A stretch of DNA of 64,000 nt from Sphingobacterium multivorum (GCF_039511225.1 NZ_CP154261.1:3968001-4032000), one strand, 5' to 3'. Shown: positions 25,624 to 35,392, numbered from the stretch's first letter. Translations and numbers: made by a program. The notes: generated by a model from the letters alone, not told the origin.

Positions 25624-27375
25624 AAATCGAAGTGCACTGAGACTGACCTTGTCACCATCACCTTCAAGAAATGAAACAGTAACGTTGTATCTTCCTGCGG
25701 CTTTAAATTTCATCCATCCCCATGGGTACCAATTATACACAGAAGCGGCGGCTTGTTGATTCTGCACGATCTCTCCAGCCGAGTTTTCGATCTTCCACAC
25801 CACTCTCCCCTGCCCTGTATAATTTAGATCAACTTGATAATAGCCTGGCTTAACAATGTCTATAGCATACGTTAGTTTACTTTGATCATTCCATTGCCCT
25901 ACTTGAACGACATGTTTCCATTCACCGAATTTCTCCATCCAGGATTTCCCGGTTTTATGGCATCCTTCAACTTCGGCAAAGTCTACAGGAAGAATTGTCT
26001 CCATCGCCGGATCGACACCCAACATTTTATCAATAACAGGTGTCTCCTGCATAACGACCTCAATCACAGAAACCAGCGGATCCGACGCTACCGATGGGAT
26101 ATTGATCTCCAACCATTTTCCATCGGTCGTATAATTTAACTTTTTCTTCCCATCTGCGTTTAAAAGATTGATCGACGTTATCCCTTTTGTTAGGCCCGGA
26201 ACAAACAACTTTCCATTAGTTGGCCAGTGATAGACCAATAATGAAATTTTACGTCCTTGTACAGTAGCATCCCCCCAAGGCAAGGCGTGCCCCCAAGGTG
26301 AAGCTTGCGCACCATAGACGGCCGCTGGATATTTTCGGATCCATGCACCAGCACCACGCAAAGCTAAGCTCGCTGGCTCTGGAATAGTCCCATCTGGTTT
26401 AGGCCCAACATTTAACATGTAAGTCCCGCCCCGGCTAATTGTAGACAATGTACGAGACAAGATTTCACGGGCACTCTTCCAATTATTGTCGTACCAAGCA
26501 TACCCCCAAGAGTCGTTGGTTACATCTACTGCCTCCCAAAGACCTGGAACATTCTGCCGTGGTACTTCCATATCCCCCAAAGTAGAATAATCACCGAGTC
26601 CATGCCCAACACGTCCCGACACGTAAGCCCCAGGTTGATTTTTATGAACCAATTCGACAAGTTTTTGGGCGTATTTCTTATCCATCCCACCAGGCGTATC
26701 GAACCAAACCAATTCTATCGGCCCATACTGCGTCGTAATCTGGTTCACCTCAGGATAGCATTTCTCCCAAAAATAATCGTCAAATGTTTTCGGCTGACCA
26801 GCAGCATCTACCTTGGGACCTCCGTTTCCACCGGGATAAGTCCAATCCTGATTTTGCGAATAATAGAAGCCAAAACCGATGCCCCCTTCCTTACAGGCTT
26901 TCGCGAGCTCAATCATCGGATCACGTTTAAAATCGGTCGCCTCAACAATATTAAACGAATTCACTTTCGAATGAAACATCGAAAATCCATCGTGATGTTT
27001 GCTCGTAATCACGATATAGCGCATCCCCGCATCTTTTGCAAGCTGCACAATCGCCTTAGCGTCAAAATGATCTGGATGAAATGACGCCGCCGCGGCCATG
27101 TAGTCAGCGACGGGGATATTGGCCATGCTCTTGTTCATGAGCCATTCCCCTATGCCATAAAACGTTTTCCCCTTCCAGGTATTTGCCAGCTGCGAATAGA
27201 TTCCCCAATGGATAAACATCGCATATTTGCCGTCACGGAACAGTTTCCCTCTATTTTGGGAAATGGAATTTTTTCCTCCTTGACCATCCCACATTTTTTC
27301 CATCTGTTGCGCCGAAACTTGCTTTGCAGACAATGTCGCCAGAGCGAGACCCAATACGATACCTTTCATACCCAT
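25609..27375 (-). CDS. GH29 alpha-L-fucosidase, exported
   Basis: Releases alpha-linked L-fucose by a retaining mechanism. The 588-residue chain has a signal peptide (about 1-22, LSAKQVSAQ), a GH29 barrel with MFIHWGIYS near 52-61, TSKHHDGF at 124-131 and the probable nucleophile Asp226 in ELVWFDTPGG. A C-terminal beta-sandwich of about 140 residues (from CHKTGKSWMEKFGEWKHV to the end) looks like a carbohydrate-binding or lectin-like module. It lies 6 bases after an exported Gfo/Idh/MocA-type gene and is co-transcribed with it. There is no SusCD partner nearby. The linkage specificity is not deducible. Confidence 0.92.
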   Translation of the reverse strand: MGMKGIVLGLALATLSAKQVSAQQMEKMWDGQGGKNSISQNRGKLFRDGKYAMFIHWGIYSQLANTWKGKTFYGIGEWLMNKSMANIPVADYMAAAASFHPDHFDAKAIVQLAKDAGMRYIVITSKHHDGFSMFHSKVNSFNIVEATDFKRDPMIELAKACKEGGIGFGFYYSQNQDWTYPGGNGGPKVDAAGQPKTFDDYFWEKCYPEVNQITTQYGPIELVWFDTPGGMDKKYAQKLVELVHKNQPGAYVSGRVGHGLGDYSTLGDMEVPRQNVPGLWEAVDVTNDSWGYAWYDNNWKSAREILSRTLSTISRGGTYMLNVGPKPDGTIPEPASLALRGAGAWIRKYPAAVYGAQASPWGHALPWGDATVQGRKISLLVYHWPTNGKLFVPGLTKGITSINLLNADGKKKLNYTTDGKWLEINIPSVASDPLVSVIEVVMQETPVIDKMLGVDPAMETILPVDFAEVEGCHKTGKSWMEKFGEWKHVVQVGQWNDQSKLTYAIDIVKPGYYQVDLNYTGQGRVVWKIENSAGEIVQNQQAAASVYNWYPWGWMKFKAAGRYNVTVSFLEGDGDKVSLSALRFKPVE

Positions 27376-27381
27376 ATTTCC

Positions 27382-28665
27382 TTACACTTTAGGCAGATTA
27401 TAGCCATTATGATAAACTTTCACTAAGTACCCATCCGCATCTTTATCATTGAAACTGCGCTTTTGTTTGTCCCAAAACAATTTCTTTTTAGAACGGTACG
27501 CAATATTTCCCATCTGTGAGAATATCGCAATATGAGCCCCCGCTTCTATCGGAGCATGAAGACCTTCTACTGATTTCTTTCTAACAGCTTCAACGAAATT
27601 AACCATATGCTTGTCCAGTCCATTGTCCTGTGAACGTTGGAAAGAGACAGCGTCCATTCGTCCTTTCTCGGGAATAACTTCCCAGCCTTCACGATTAACG
27701 ACCAAGGTACCATTATTACCAATGAAAGCAACACCGTGAGTCTTCTGATAAGGGCCCAAATCTATACCTGTTGCCTGCTCCCATTGAACATTAAATCCAT
27801 CAAACTCATACACCGTTGTTAGACTATCTGGTGTTTCAGCGGCGTCGTCGGGATAAGCAAATTTACCACCAGCAGCCATTACCGAAACAGGATCTGACAC
27901 TTTCATTCCGATGAGCGCATAATCCAACATATGTACACCCCAATCGGTCATCAGGCCACCCGCATAATCCCAATACCACCTGAAATTGAAGTGAAAACGA
28001 TTGGGATTAAACGCACGTTTTGGGGCTGGCCCCAACCATTTATCATAATGTACTCCAGTAGGAACAGGAGCGTCTGCCTGAACCGGAATACTCTTCATCC
28101 AACCTTGATAAGCCCAAGCCTTAACAAGGCGTATCTTTCCCAATTTTCCGCTATGAACAAAATCCATCGCATCTCTAAAATGTTGTTGGCTTCGTTGCCA
28201 CTGCCCTACCTGTACAACACGTTTAAACTTTTTAGCAGCTGCAACCATAATTTCACATTCCCGAATGGAGTTGCCAATCGGTTTTTCGACATATACATCT
28301 TTTCCTGCCGCAACAGCATCAACCATTTGCATGCAATGCCAATGATCGGGCGTAGCGACAATAACAACATCAACGTCATTTGCTTTCAGAAGATCTTTAT
28401 AATCGATGTAAGTCTTCACATCAATATTGCGTTTCTTTAATTCCTCAGCGCGATTCTTCAAAACATTTTCATCGACATCACATAATGCCGTACACTGCAC
28501 GCCTGGTACTTTCAAGATAGCGTTCAGATTAGACCAACCCATACCGTTGGTACCGATCAGCCCCACACGGACCGTATCAGCTTGAAAACCGAATACTTTC
28601 GTCTGTGCAAAAAGTGCCGATGCCGCCAACAGACTCGTATTTCGAATAAATTCTTTCCTCTTCAT
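27382..28665 (-). CDS. Exported Gfo/Idh/MocA-family oxidoreductase
   Basis: A dinucleotide-dependent sugar oxidoreductase-type protein of 427 residues. The N-terminus is a Tat-like or signal sequence with KRKEF and a hydrophobic stretch (SLLAASALFAQTKVFGF), as in many Bacteroidota members. The Rossmann fold follows (VRVGLIGTNGMGW; ALCDVDENVL; VVIVATPDHWHCMQMVDAVAAGKDVYVEKPIGNS, with the family EKP motif), and the C-terminal domain has DWGVHMLDYAL. Some exported relatives are GH109 glycosidases that use bound NAD, but the family cannot be settled from the sequence. It precedes the GH29 gene by 6 bases, so it may process fucosides or the released sugar. Confidence 0.88.
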   Translation of the reverse strand: MKRKEFIRNTSLLAASALFAQTKVFGFQADTVRVGLIGTNGMGWSNLNAILKVPGVQCTALCDVDENVLKNRAEELKKRNIDVKTYIDYKDLLKANDVDVVIVATPDHWHCMQMVDAVAAGKDVYVEKPIGNSIRECEIMVAAAKKFKRVVQVGQWQRSQQHFRDAMDFVHSGKLGKIRLVKAWAYQGWMKSIPVQADAPVPTGVHYDKWLGPAPKRAFNPNRFHFNFRWYWDYAGGLMTDWGVHMLDYALIGMKVSDPVSVMAAGGKFAYPDDAAETPDSLTTVYEFDGFNVQWEQATGIDLGPYQKTHGVAFIGNNGTLVVNREGWEVIPEKGRMDAVSFQRSQDNGLDKHMVNFVEAVRKKSVEGLHAPIEAGAHIAIFSQMGNIAYRSKKKLFWDKQKRSFNDKDADGYLVKVYHNGYNLPKV

Positions 28666-29013
28666 TGTTTAGTTTGGTTTATATTGATATTGCATATTCA
28701 ATACTAGGAAGACGATTATCTTGGGCATCCCCCTAGTGAGATCACTAATATAAGATTTAGTCTTTAGGATGAAGAATATTAATCCAACAAAATGGCTGAA
28801 ATAAAGGACTTTGAATACCGTAGATAATTTCTATATTTGTTAAAAACTAGCATAAAACCATGGACCGAAGAACTTGTCTTTCTCCACCAGCAAAATAACA
28901 TAGCGCAATGTCAAACGAATAATGACATCTGATCAGGAGCAAATTCGGATGATACAAGGATTAACTATTTATTTGGCTTTTAAATTTCCCTTTATGGGAA
29001 AGACATTTTTCTT
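28666..29013. other. Divergent intergenic region between the Gfo/Idh/MocA gene and the EamA gene
   Basis: About 350 bases holding the promoters of both divergent genes, neither clearly identified. A short hairpin TTTCCC-N5-GGGAAA lies at 28985-29001, 13 bases before the EamA start codon, and could affect its translation. Confidence 0.4.
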
Positions 29014-29883
29014 ATGAAAAAATCATATTTAGTACTTCATACCGCGGTACTGCTCGCAGGCTTCACCGGAGTTTTCGGCAAACTCATTACCCTCAATCAG
29101 ATACCACTCGTGTGGTTTAGGGTTTTACTTTCAACACTTATTCTTTTCGTTGTCCTCAAATTATTCAAGATTGAGCGATTAAAATCGACAAAAGATATAC
29201 TGAATATTGCAAGAGGTGGATTATTGCTCACCATCCATTGGATATTTTTCTATGGAAGTATCAAGTTTTCCAATATTTCCATTGGCGTAGTGTGCTATTG
29301 CCTGACCAGTTTTTTCACAGCCATTCTAGAACCTATCATCAATAAAAAAAGATTTAGTGCGGCGCAGCTGATGTTAAGCATGTTGACCTTGATCGGAATC
29401 AGTTTAATCTTTCATTTTGATAGCTCTTATCAAATGGGCATTATTTTGGGTGTAATTTCAACTATTTTCGCGGCCCTATATACCATCTACAATGAGCGAT
29501 TGGTCAAACAATATGATAGTAAATTACTCAACTATTATCAAATGCTTAGTGGCACCATTGTATTGGGACTTGGACTGCCTATTTTCTATTATTTATTTCC
29601 CACCGAACGTTTTATACCAAGCTTTTCTGATGGGATCTATTTAATCTTGCTGTCTTTATTTTGTACGGTTGGTCTTTATGTTCTTTTTGCCGAATCACTC
29701 AAGAAGCTATCTGCATTTACGGTCAATTTGAGTTTCAATCTTGAGCCCATCTATTCGATTATCATTGCTTTTTTATTCTTCAACGAAGGCAAACAAGTCA
29801 ATGCTTCCTTTTATGTGGGGCTCGCTTTTGTACTCGTTTCTGTTCTTCTTCAAACGCTGCGCTCTATCCGGAATAAAACTTAA
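29014..29883 (+). CDS. EamA/DMT-superfamily transporter
   Basis: A 289-residue inner-membrane protein with about ten hydrophobic helices arranged as two EamA repeats (FTGVFGKLITLNQIPLVWFRVLLSTLILFVVL in the first, ALYTIYNERLVKQYDSKLLNYYQML entering the second; LSFNLEPIYSIIIAFLFFNEG near the end is the typical repeat ending). Members export or import small metabolites; the substrate is not predictable. Monocistronic, divergent from the Gfo/Idh/MocA-GH29 operon. Confidence 0.9.
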   Translation: MKKSYLVLHTAVLLAGFTGVFGKLITLNQIPLVWFRVLLSTLILFVVLKLFKIERLKSTKDILNIARGGLLLTIHWIFFYGSIKFSNISIGVVCYCLTSFFTAILEPIINKKRFSAAQLMLSMLTLIGISLIFHFDSSYQMGIILGVISTIFAALYTIYNERLVKQYDSKLLNYYQMLSGTIVLGLGLPIFYYLFPTERFIPSFSDGIYLILLSLFCTVGLYVLFAESLKKLSAFTVNLSFNLEPIYSIIIAFLFFNEGKQVNASFYVGLAFVLVSVLLQTLRSIRNKT

Positions 29884-29897
29884 TAATTTCTTTTTCA

Positions 29898-29925
29898 ATA
29901 GGCAAACATCGCATTGATTGCCTAT
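29898..29925. terminator. Inverted repeat after the EamA gene
   Basis: ATAGGCAA (29898-29905) pairs with TTGCCTAT (29918-29925), 15 bases after the EamA stop. No strong T-run; a probable terminator between convergent genes. Confidence 0.45.
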
Positions 29926-30044
29926 AGAAATGTTGTTTTAACGTTAAATGTAACCACCGATGGCCTGGGCCGACGCTATCCGGCAACAACATCGGGTGGA
30001 AAAACTGGCATTATAAAGAAAAGAATCGTCTTTCATAACATTTT

Positions 30045-31727
30045 TTAGGTAGATGCTGCCTTTGCCAAACGCGCAATATGTTGTCCGGCTTTCATGCCTG
30101 AGAATATACAACCGCCCAAAAAAGTGCCTTCTAACGCTCGATAACCATGCATGCCACCACCACCAAATCCAGCTACCTCGCCCGCTGCATACAAACCCGC
30201 TATCACCTTGTTATCCTTTGTTAGTACTTGCGAATGGAGATTCGTTTTGAGACCGCCTAAGGTTTTACGCGTCAACACATGGAGACGTACCGCAATGAGC
30301 GGTCCATTTTCCGGCGCCAGGATTTTATGGAGGGCTGCCACTCGACCTAATTTATCACCAAGGTAGTTTCGTGTATTTCGAATATAATTTACTTGCGTGT
30401 CCTTTGAAAACTTATTATCGACCTCCCGGTCACGCGCTTCAATTTGCGATTTAATCGCTTCATAATCCAATAGATCCTCCCCTGTCAAACCATTCATACG
30501 AGCGACGAGATCCTTTAGATTGTCCGAAACAATAAAATCACGTCCCTTTTCCTTAAAAGCCTCAACTGGTCCAGGTGCATTTTTCCCAAAAATGCGTTTC
30601 AAAAATAACCTATAATCCTTGTTGGTGATATCCGGATTCTGTTCTGAACCTGAAAGAGCAAACTCCTTTTTGATAATCTTCTGTGTCAGGATAAACCAGG
30701 AATAAGAAAAGCCTGTCTCTTGCAGGTGTCTGAGTGTACCCAAGGTATCAAATCCAGGTAAATAAGGAGCTGGAAGCCTATTACCGCGGGCATCAAACCA
30801 CAATGAAGACGGCCCAGGCAAGATACGGATGCCGTGCATAGGCCATATTGGATTCCAATTTTCAATCCCTTCCGTATAATGCCACATGCGATCGCGGTTT
30901 ATCATATGAGCCCCAACCTCTTCGGCAATTCCAATCATTTTTCCATCGACATAGGCGGGAACACCTGAAATCATTTGCACTGGTGCTTTCCCTAATCGTT
31001 CAGGCCAATTTTCGCGTACCAATTGATGATTTGCTCCAATCCCTCCCGAAGCAATAACGACCTGATCTGCATAATATTCAAACGCTGCAAGAATATTTCT
31101 GTTGGTAGCAACACCCCTTGCTTTGTTATCATCTTCCAAAACATCGCCCGCAATTCCGATGACCGCGCCATCTTGCGTTAGCAATTTTGTCACGCGATGT
31201 CGAAAGCAAAACCGCAGCAGACCTTTTTCCTGCGCAGCAAAAGCTTTATCCACAAAAGGTTTCACAACGCCAGTTCCAGTCCCCCAACTAACATGAAATC
31301 TAGGAACGGAATTACCATGCCCCGAGGCCGATCCGTCACCGCGCTCAGCCCAACCGACCATAAACATCAGCTTAATACCGAGCTTAGCGACGTAAGCAGC
31401 CTTCTCTTCCGTCGCAAATTTCAGGTAGGCCTCTGCCCATTGTCGCGGCCAATAATCCTCCTCGCGGTCAAATCCTGCAGTTCCCATCCAGTCCTGCCGA
31501 GCCAGTTCAAAAGAATCCTTGATACCCATGCGACGTTGTTGAGATGAATTGACAAGAAAAAGCCCACCAAAGGACCAATAGGCCTGACCACCAAGATTTT
31601 CAACTGTCTCCTGATCCACAAGAAGCACTTTCTTACCAGCATTGGTAACCTCCATTGCTGCTGTAAGCCCTGCTAAACCCGCTCCGATAATAATCACATC
31701 AGGTTTAAATTGTTCAACTGTTTGCAT
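30045..31727 (-). CDS. FAD-binding dehydrogenase (fumarate reductase/KstD-like flavoprotein)
   Basis: A 560-residue cytoplasmic flavoprotein. The dinucleotide-binding start is VIIIGAGLAGLTAAMEVTNAGKKVLLVDQE (residues about 10-40). GGIGANHQLVRENWP, the mid-domain capping region and the C-terminal FAD motif YAAGEVAGFGGGGMHGYRALEGTFLGGCIFSGMKAGQ are those of the FAD_binding_2 group annotated as FAD-binding dehydrogenase. It lacks a signal peptide. Substrates in this group include 3-ketosteroids and fumarate-like compounds; none can be assigned. Divergent from the aldo/keto reductase-cyclase pair, with which it might share a catabolic role. Confidence 0.88.
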   Translation of the reverse strand: MQTVEQFKPDVIIIGAGLAGLTAAMEVTNAGKKVLLVDQETVENLGGQAYWSFGGLFLVNSSQQRRMGIKDSFELARQDWMGTAGFDREEDYWPRQWAEAYLKFATEEKAAYVAKLGIKLMFMVGWAERGDGSASGHGNSVPRFHVSWGTGTGVVKPFVDKAFAAQEKGLLRFCFRHRVTKLLTQDGAVIGIAGDVLEDDNKARGVATNRNILAAFEYYADQVVIASGGIGANHQLVRENWPERLGKAPVQMISGVPAYVDGKMIGIAEEVGAHMINRDRMWHYTEGIENWNPIWPMHGIRILPGPSSLWFDARGNRLPAPYLPGFDTLGTLRHLQETGFSYSWFILTQKIIKKEFALSGSEQNPDITNKDYRLFLKRIFGKNAPGPVEAFKEKGRDFIVSDNLKDLVARMNGLTGEDLLDYEAIKSQIEARDREVDNKFSKDTQVNYIRNTRNYLGDKLGRVAALHKILAPENGPLIAVRLHVLTRKTLGGLKTNLHSQVLTKDNKVIAGLYAAGEVAGFGGGGMHGYRALEGTFLGGCIFSGMKAGQHIARLAKAAST

Positions 31728-32058
31728 AGATATTCTTTTACTGAACGGTTATCCCAATAAAAATGTAAGTGCTCACAAGACCTACCACACTATATAAATC
31801 TACTAGTTTGTGTAGGAATGTACAAGAAAAACTTAACAGAAATCTGCCGGCGCTTTTCAAAAAAAGGGCCCAGCATTATATCATAAAAATAATAGAATAA
31901 CCTAATTTAAATTATTTTAATAATAAAAAATAGCATTATAACTTTGTGCCATCAATCATTCAGATAATAGTAGGCATCCTTTCGAACAGATTTATTTGAT
32001 AAAAAAAGGTGCATCAGAACAATAAATAACTTGAACAGGAAACATAAAAAATAAAAAA
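31728..32058. other. Divergent control region between the flavoprotein and aldo/keto reductase genes
   Basis: A 331-base gene-free region. It contains an inverted repeat CCTACCACAC (31781-31790) with TGTGTAGG (31809-31816), about 55-90 bases upstream of the flavoprotein gene, and a TAACTTTG promoter element for the plus-strand operon at 31939-31946. The inverted repeat could be an operator. Confidence 0.45.
31939..31946 (+). promoter_or_regulatory. Bacteroidota-type -7 promoter element (TAACTTTG)
   Basis: Exact TAnnTTTG match, giving a leader of about 105 nt before the aldo/keto reductase. Flanking DNA is nearly pure A/T upstream. Confidence 0.5.
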
Positions 32059-33042
32059 ATGGAATACAGAAAATTAGGAAAAACAGATTTAGAATTGTCA
32101 GCAATTACTTATGGAGCTTTTGCAATTGGCGGTAACATGTGGGGCGGAAATGAAAAGAACGATTCTATTGATTCTGTGAAAGCATCGATCGACAACGGTG
32201 TCACTACGTTAGACACAGCCCCGTTTTATGGCTTCGGTTTGAGTGAAGAAATGATCGGTGCGGCAATTCAAGGTTATGATCGGACCAAAATACAGGTATT
32301 GACCAAATTTGGTTTGGTATGGGACGGTAGTAACCAAGGAAAAGGTGAATTTTTCTTTGACGCAGAAGAAGCTGGTAAAACTATTCCAGTTTATAAATAT
32401 GCATCAAAAGCTAGTGTAATTCAGGAAGTAGAGAATAGCCTAAAACGCCTACGCACCGACTATATCGATCTACTACAGATTCACTGGCCAGATAGTACAA
32501 CTCCGATTTCCGAAACGATGGAAGCCTTGGATCTTCTTTTACAACAAGGTAAGATTCGTGCTGCCGGCGTCAGCAATTATAGCGCTGACCAAGTTTCAGA
32601 AGCACGAAAAACCCTCAATATAGCGAGTAATCAAGTTGGTTACAGCATGCTGAACCGAGGTATCGAACAGGACCTTGTTCCTTACGCAAAGGAAAATGAT
32701 CTGGGTATCATTGTATATAGCCCTATGGAGCGTGGTTTGTTAACCGGTAAATATTTCAATACGGGTAAATTAAAAGAAAACGATCACCGCAATGGTTATT
32801 TCCAACAATTTGATCTGGCCAAGGTAAAGACCTTCTTGGATACCATCAGTCCAATTGCCGCAAACAAAGGTGTCACGCTTTCTCAATTGGTATTACGCTG
32901 GACTAGTTTACAGCCGGCGATCACTGTGGTCTTGGCAGGTGCCCGAAATGCAGAGCAGGCCATCGCAAATGCGCAGGCCATCGACATCACGCTTACCGCA
33001 GAAGAACTATCCTTTATCAATCTTGCATTAGCAAAAATTTAA
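32059..33042 (+). CDS. Aldo/keto reductase
   Basis: An NAD(P)H-dependent oxidoreductase with an expected (beta/alpha)8 barrel, 327 residues, cytoplasmic. Family motifs include TLDTAPFYGFGLSEEMIGAAI (catalytic Asp and Tyr), the Lys in VLTKFGL, DLLQIHWPD (catalytic His region), IRAAGVSNYSADQ and VLAGARNAEQAIANAQA near the end, which bind the cofactor. It is followed after 9 bases by a secreted cyclase-family protein, so the two are an operon. The substrate is unknown. Confidence 0.93.
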   Translation: MEYRKLGKTDLELSAITYGAFAIGGNMWGGNEKNDSIDSVKASIDNGVTTLDTAPFYGFGLSEEMIGAAIQGYDRTKIQVLTKFGLVWDGSNQGKGEFFFDAEEAGKTIPVYKYASKASVIQEVENSLKRLRTDYIDLLQIHWPDSTTPISETMEALDLLLQQGKIRAAGVSNYSADQVSEARKTLNIASNQVGYSMLNRGIEQDLVPYAKENDLGIIVYSPMERGLLTGKYFNTGKLKENDHRNGYFQQFDLAKVKTFLDTISPIAANKGVTLSQLVLRWTSLQPAITVVLAGARNAEQAIANAQAIDITLTAEELSFINLALAKI

Positions 33043-33051
33043 TATTCAACG

Positions 33052-34029
33052 ATGAAAAAATTCAATCAGTTGACAGTACTCCTCATGGGGGTACTGTCAC
33101 TCACAGCATTGCAAAGCAATGCGCAAAATAAAACACTGCTGGTAGACCCAACAGATAGTACATGGCATCATGCTGCTTATGGTAAGAACGACGAGATCGG
33201 AGCTGCCAATTTAATATCACAAGAATTGGTGCTACAGTCATTAAAACTTGTCAAAAAGGGAAAAACTGTCCCTCTTGCTGTCCCTGTAAACAAACAGCTT
33301 CCAGCTTTCCGCCACCGTAGTTTTAACTTGTATAATATACAACCCGGAGAACAGGCTGGTGCAACACTTGGTCCCAATAAATTCACTTTCAACGACGAAT
33401 TGGTAAATGCCTGGACCGGTGTCGGCACCCAATTGAACGGTATTGGACATATCGGAATCAACAATATCTACTACAATGGCAACAAAGCGCAGGATTTTGT
33501 TACGGTAGAAGGCGTTAAAAAACTTGGAATAGAAAAAGTCCCACCACTGGTAACCCGTGCTATTGTTTTGGATATGACAGCCTATTATGGAAAAGATATC
33601 GTTCAAGGTGGTACAGAATTTACCGTTGAAGCCATTCAATCGGTATTAAAAAAACAAGGGATCACGATCAAAAAAGGTGACATCGTCTTATTCAACACAG
33701 GTTGGTTAGAATTGATCGGCAACAACAACCAACAGTTCCTGGAAACTGAACCCGGTATCGGTATGGATGCAGCAAAATGGCTAGCAGATCAAGGTATCGT
33801 TGCTTTTGGTGGTGACACGTGGGCATCTGAAGTATATCCAAACCCCAATACCAACGAGGAATTTCCAATCAATCAGTTTTTATTGGCCAAACGTGGCATA
33901 TACAATCTTGAATTAATCGACACACGCCCCTTGGTAAAAGAAAAAGTCTGGGAATTTCTATTTGTCCTTGGACAGCCCTTATATGTAGGATCCACACAGG
34001 TCAATGTCAATCCAGTAGCGATCTATTAA
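33052..34029 (+). CDS. Secreted cyclase-family protein (kynurenine formamidase-like fold)
   Basis: A 325-residue exported protein with a signal peptide (LTVLLMGVLSLTALQSNAQ). It belongs to the cyclase/kynurenine formamidase fold: WTGVGTQLNGIGHIG at about 125-140 occupies the place of the metal-binding HxGTHxDxPxH, and GDIVLFNTGWLEL plus GGDTWASEVYPNP match the later conserved parts. In this copy the canonical His and Asp of that motif read Gln and Asn, so metal binding may differ. Members hydrolyse N-formylkynurenine or cyclic amides. Second gene of the operon with the aldo/keto reductase. Confidence 0.8.
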   Translation: MKKFNQLTVLLMGVLSLTALQSNAQNKTLLVDPTDSTWHHAAYGKNDEIGAANLISQELVLQSLKLVKKGKTVPLAVPVNKQLPAFRHRSFNLYNIQPGEQAGATLGPNKFTFNDELVNAWTGVGTQLNGIGHIGINNIYYNGNKAQDFVTVEGVKKLGIEKVPPLVTRAIVLDMTAYYGKDIVQGGTEFTVEAIQSVLKKQGITIKKGDIVLFNTGWLELIGNNNQQFLETEPGIGMDAAKWLADQGIVAFGGDTWASEVYPNPNTNEEFPINQFLLAKRGIYNLELIDTRPLVKEKVWEFLFVLGQPLYVGSTQVNVNPVAIY

Positions 34030-34212
34030 TTGCTTTTAAGATCAGTTCGGTGAACCTCTTTATGGCACCAACTTAGAACTCATTGCTCCAATGGGGCCAT
34101 TCAAGAGAAAGAATACTTAATAAAACCTTCATAACTTCGCAGACACCAACAGTAATGAAAGCAAACTGAAGGTTCTTTGTGGCCAATAAGATCAGACACT
34201 GTCAGAAAAATT

Positions 34213-34259
34213 AAGCCTATTTGGAAGACCAAAATCATACCTATCTTCCAAATAGGCTT
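34213..34259. terminator. Strong bidirectional terminator
   Basis: A 16-bp perfect stem AAGCCTATTTGGAAGA (34213-34228) and TCTTCCAAATAGGCTT (34244-34259) between the cyclase gene and the convergent Gfo/Idh/MocA gene. Confidence 0.75.
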
Positions 34260-34313
34260 TCCATTATACCTGCTTCATCCTTAAAGACTACAGCTTATCA
34301 GCAAAGCAAAATA

Positions 34314-35300
34314 TTATTGCCTTATTGTCGAAAAGTTATCGATGATCTGCATCAGGACCAAGGCTTCCTCAATCGGAGATGGATTTGGCCCAATGCCGCT
34401 GAAATACTCTACCGCACGCGAGATCATCGGCAATTGAATATTTTCGGGATGGTCAAATCTGAATTCCTGCTCTCCATCCCCTGTTTTGATAACAACTGAA
34501 TTTCCAAAAATGGAAAAACAAATACGACCAAGGCTTCCAACAATTTCACAACTGTCTACCTGATTTTCTTTGGCAACATTAAAACACCAACTTCCATTAA
34601 AAACAAGCTGGTTATTAAATAAAATGGTCCCTGTGGTCTGATCGGCAACAGCACTGTCCTTGTCCTGAATTAAACTAAAACCATTATATGAAATCGGCAT
34701 TCCAAAAAAATAGAGCATCAAATCCAATTGATGGGGGGCTAAATCAAAAAAGTAGCCGCCGCCCGAAACAGCAGGATCAGTACGCCAATCTCCGCCACTT
34801 TTAGTTACCAGGTCGGGCGTTCTGCTTTGCCATAAACGGAGTTGCACCGTCCTTAGCTGGCCAATTTCACCGTTTTCAACAAGCTCTTTAACCTTTAGAA
34901 ACAAAGGCAATTGTCTACGGTAATGCGCAACAACCAATTTCCCGTTCCTGTTTTTTACTTCCGCCAATAATGCTTCCGCTTCTATCGCATTTAACGTAAC
35001 GGGCTTTTCAACATAAACAGATTTCCCTTTACGCAGGGCTGATAGTGCATACGCGAGATGAGAGGACGGTGGCGTTGCGACATAAATCGCATTGACATCG
35101 ATATTATCGAGCAAATCGTCAGCGTCTGAATACCATAGGGGTACCTGATGTCGCATAGCATAATCAGCAGCTTTCGCCGCATCTCTTCGCATGACAGCCA
35201 TTAGCTGACTATTATTTATCTGATTAAACGCAGGTCCGCTTTTTTTTTCTGTGACATCACCACAGCCGATGATACCCCATACTATTTTAGGATTTTCCAT
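34314..35300 (-). CDS. Cytoplasmic Gfo/Idh/MocA-family oxidoreductase
   Basis: An NAD(P)-dependent sugar or inositol dehydrogenase-type enzyme of about 328 residues. The Rossmann fingerprint is IVWGIIGCGDVTEKKSGPAF, followed by AIYVATPPSSHLAYALSALRKGKSVYVEKPVTLN with the conserved EKP, and the C-terminal domain has GGGYFFDLAPHQLDLMLYFFG with the catalytic-type His. There is no signal peptide, unlike the relative at 27382-28665. The Met at 35300 is chosen; one four residues earlier is possible. Single gene. Confidence 0.9.
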   Translation of the reverse strand: MENPKIVWGIIGCGDVTEKKSGPAFNQINNSQLMAVMRRDAAKAADYAMRHQVPLWYSDADDLLDNIDVNAIYVATPPSSHLAYALSALRKGKSVYVEKPVTLNAIEAEALLAEVKNRNGKLVVAHYRRQLPLFLKVKELVENGEIGQLRTVQLRLWQSRTPDLVTKSGGDWRTDPAVSGGGYFFDLAPHQLDLMLYFFGMPISYNGFSLIQDKDSAVADQTTGTILFNNQLVFNGSWCFNVAKENQVDSCEIVGSLGRICFSIFGNSVVIKTGDGEQEFRFDHPENIQLPMISRAVEYFSGIGPNPSPIEEALVLMQIIDNFSTIRQ

Positions 35301-35392
35301 AAGTATATTCAAATTATCGCTAAAATTCTAACCAATTCTCCCTATATCTGGCCGTAATTACAGGACATACATGGAAGTACTGGTCTGAGTTC

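Noticed and set aside
26602..27084. 160-residue plus-strand open frame
   Set aside because: It is the antisense of the GH29 gene, which has full family motifs; the frame has no recognisable protein pattern.
27931..28440. 169-residue plus-strand open frame
   Set aside because: Antisense of the Gfo/Idh/MocA gene, composition unlike a protein.
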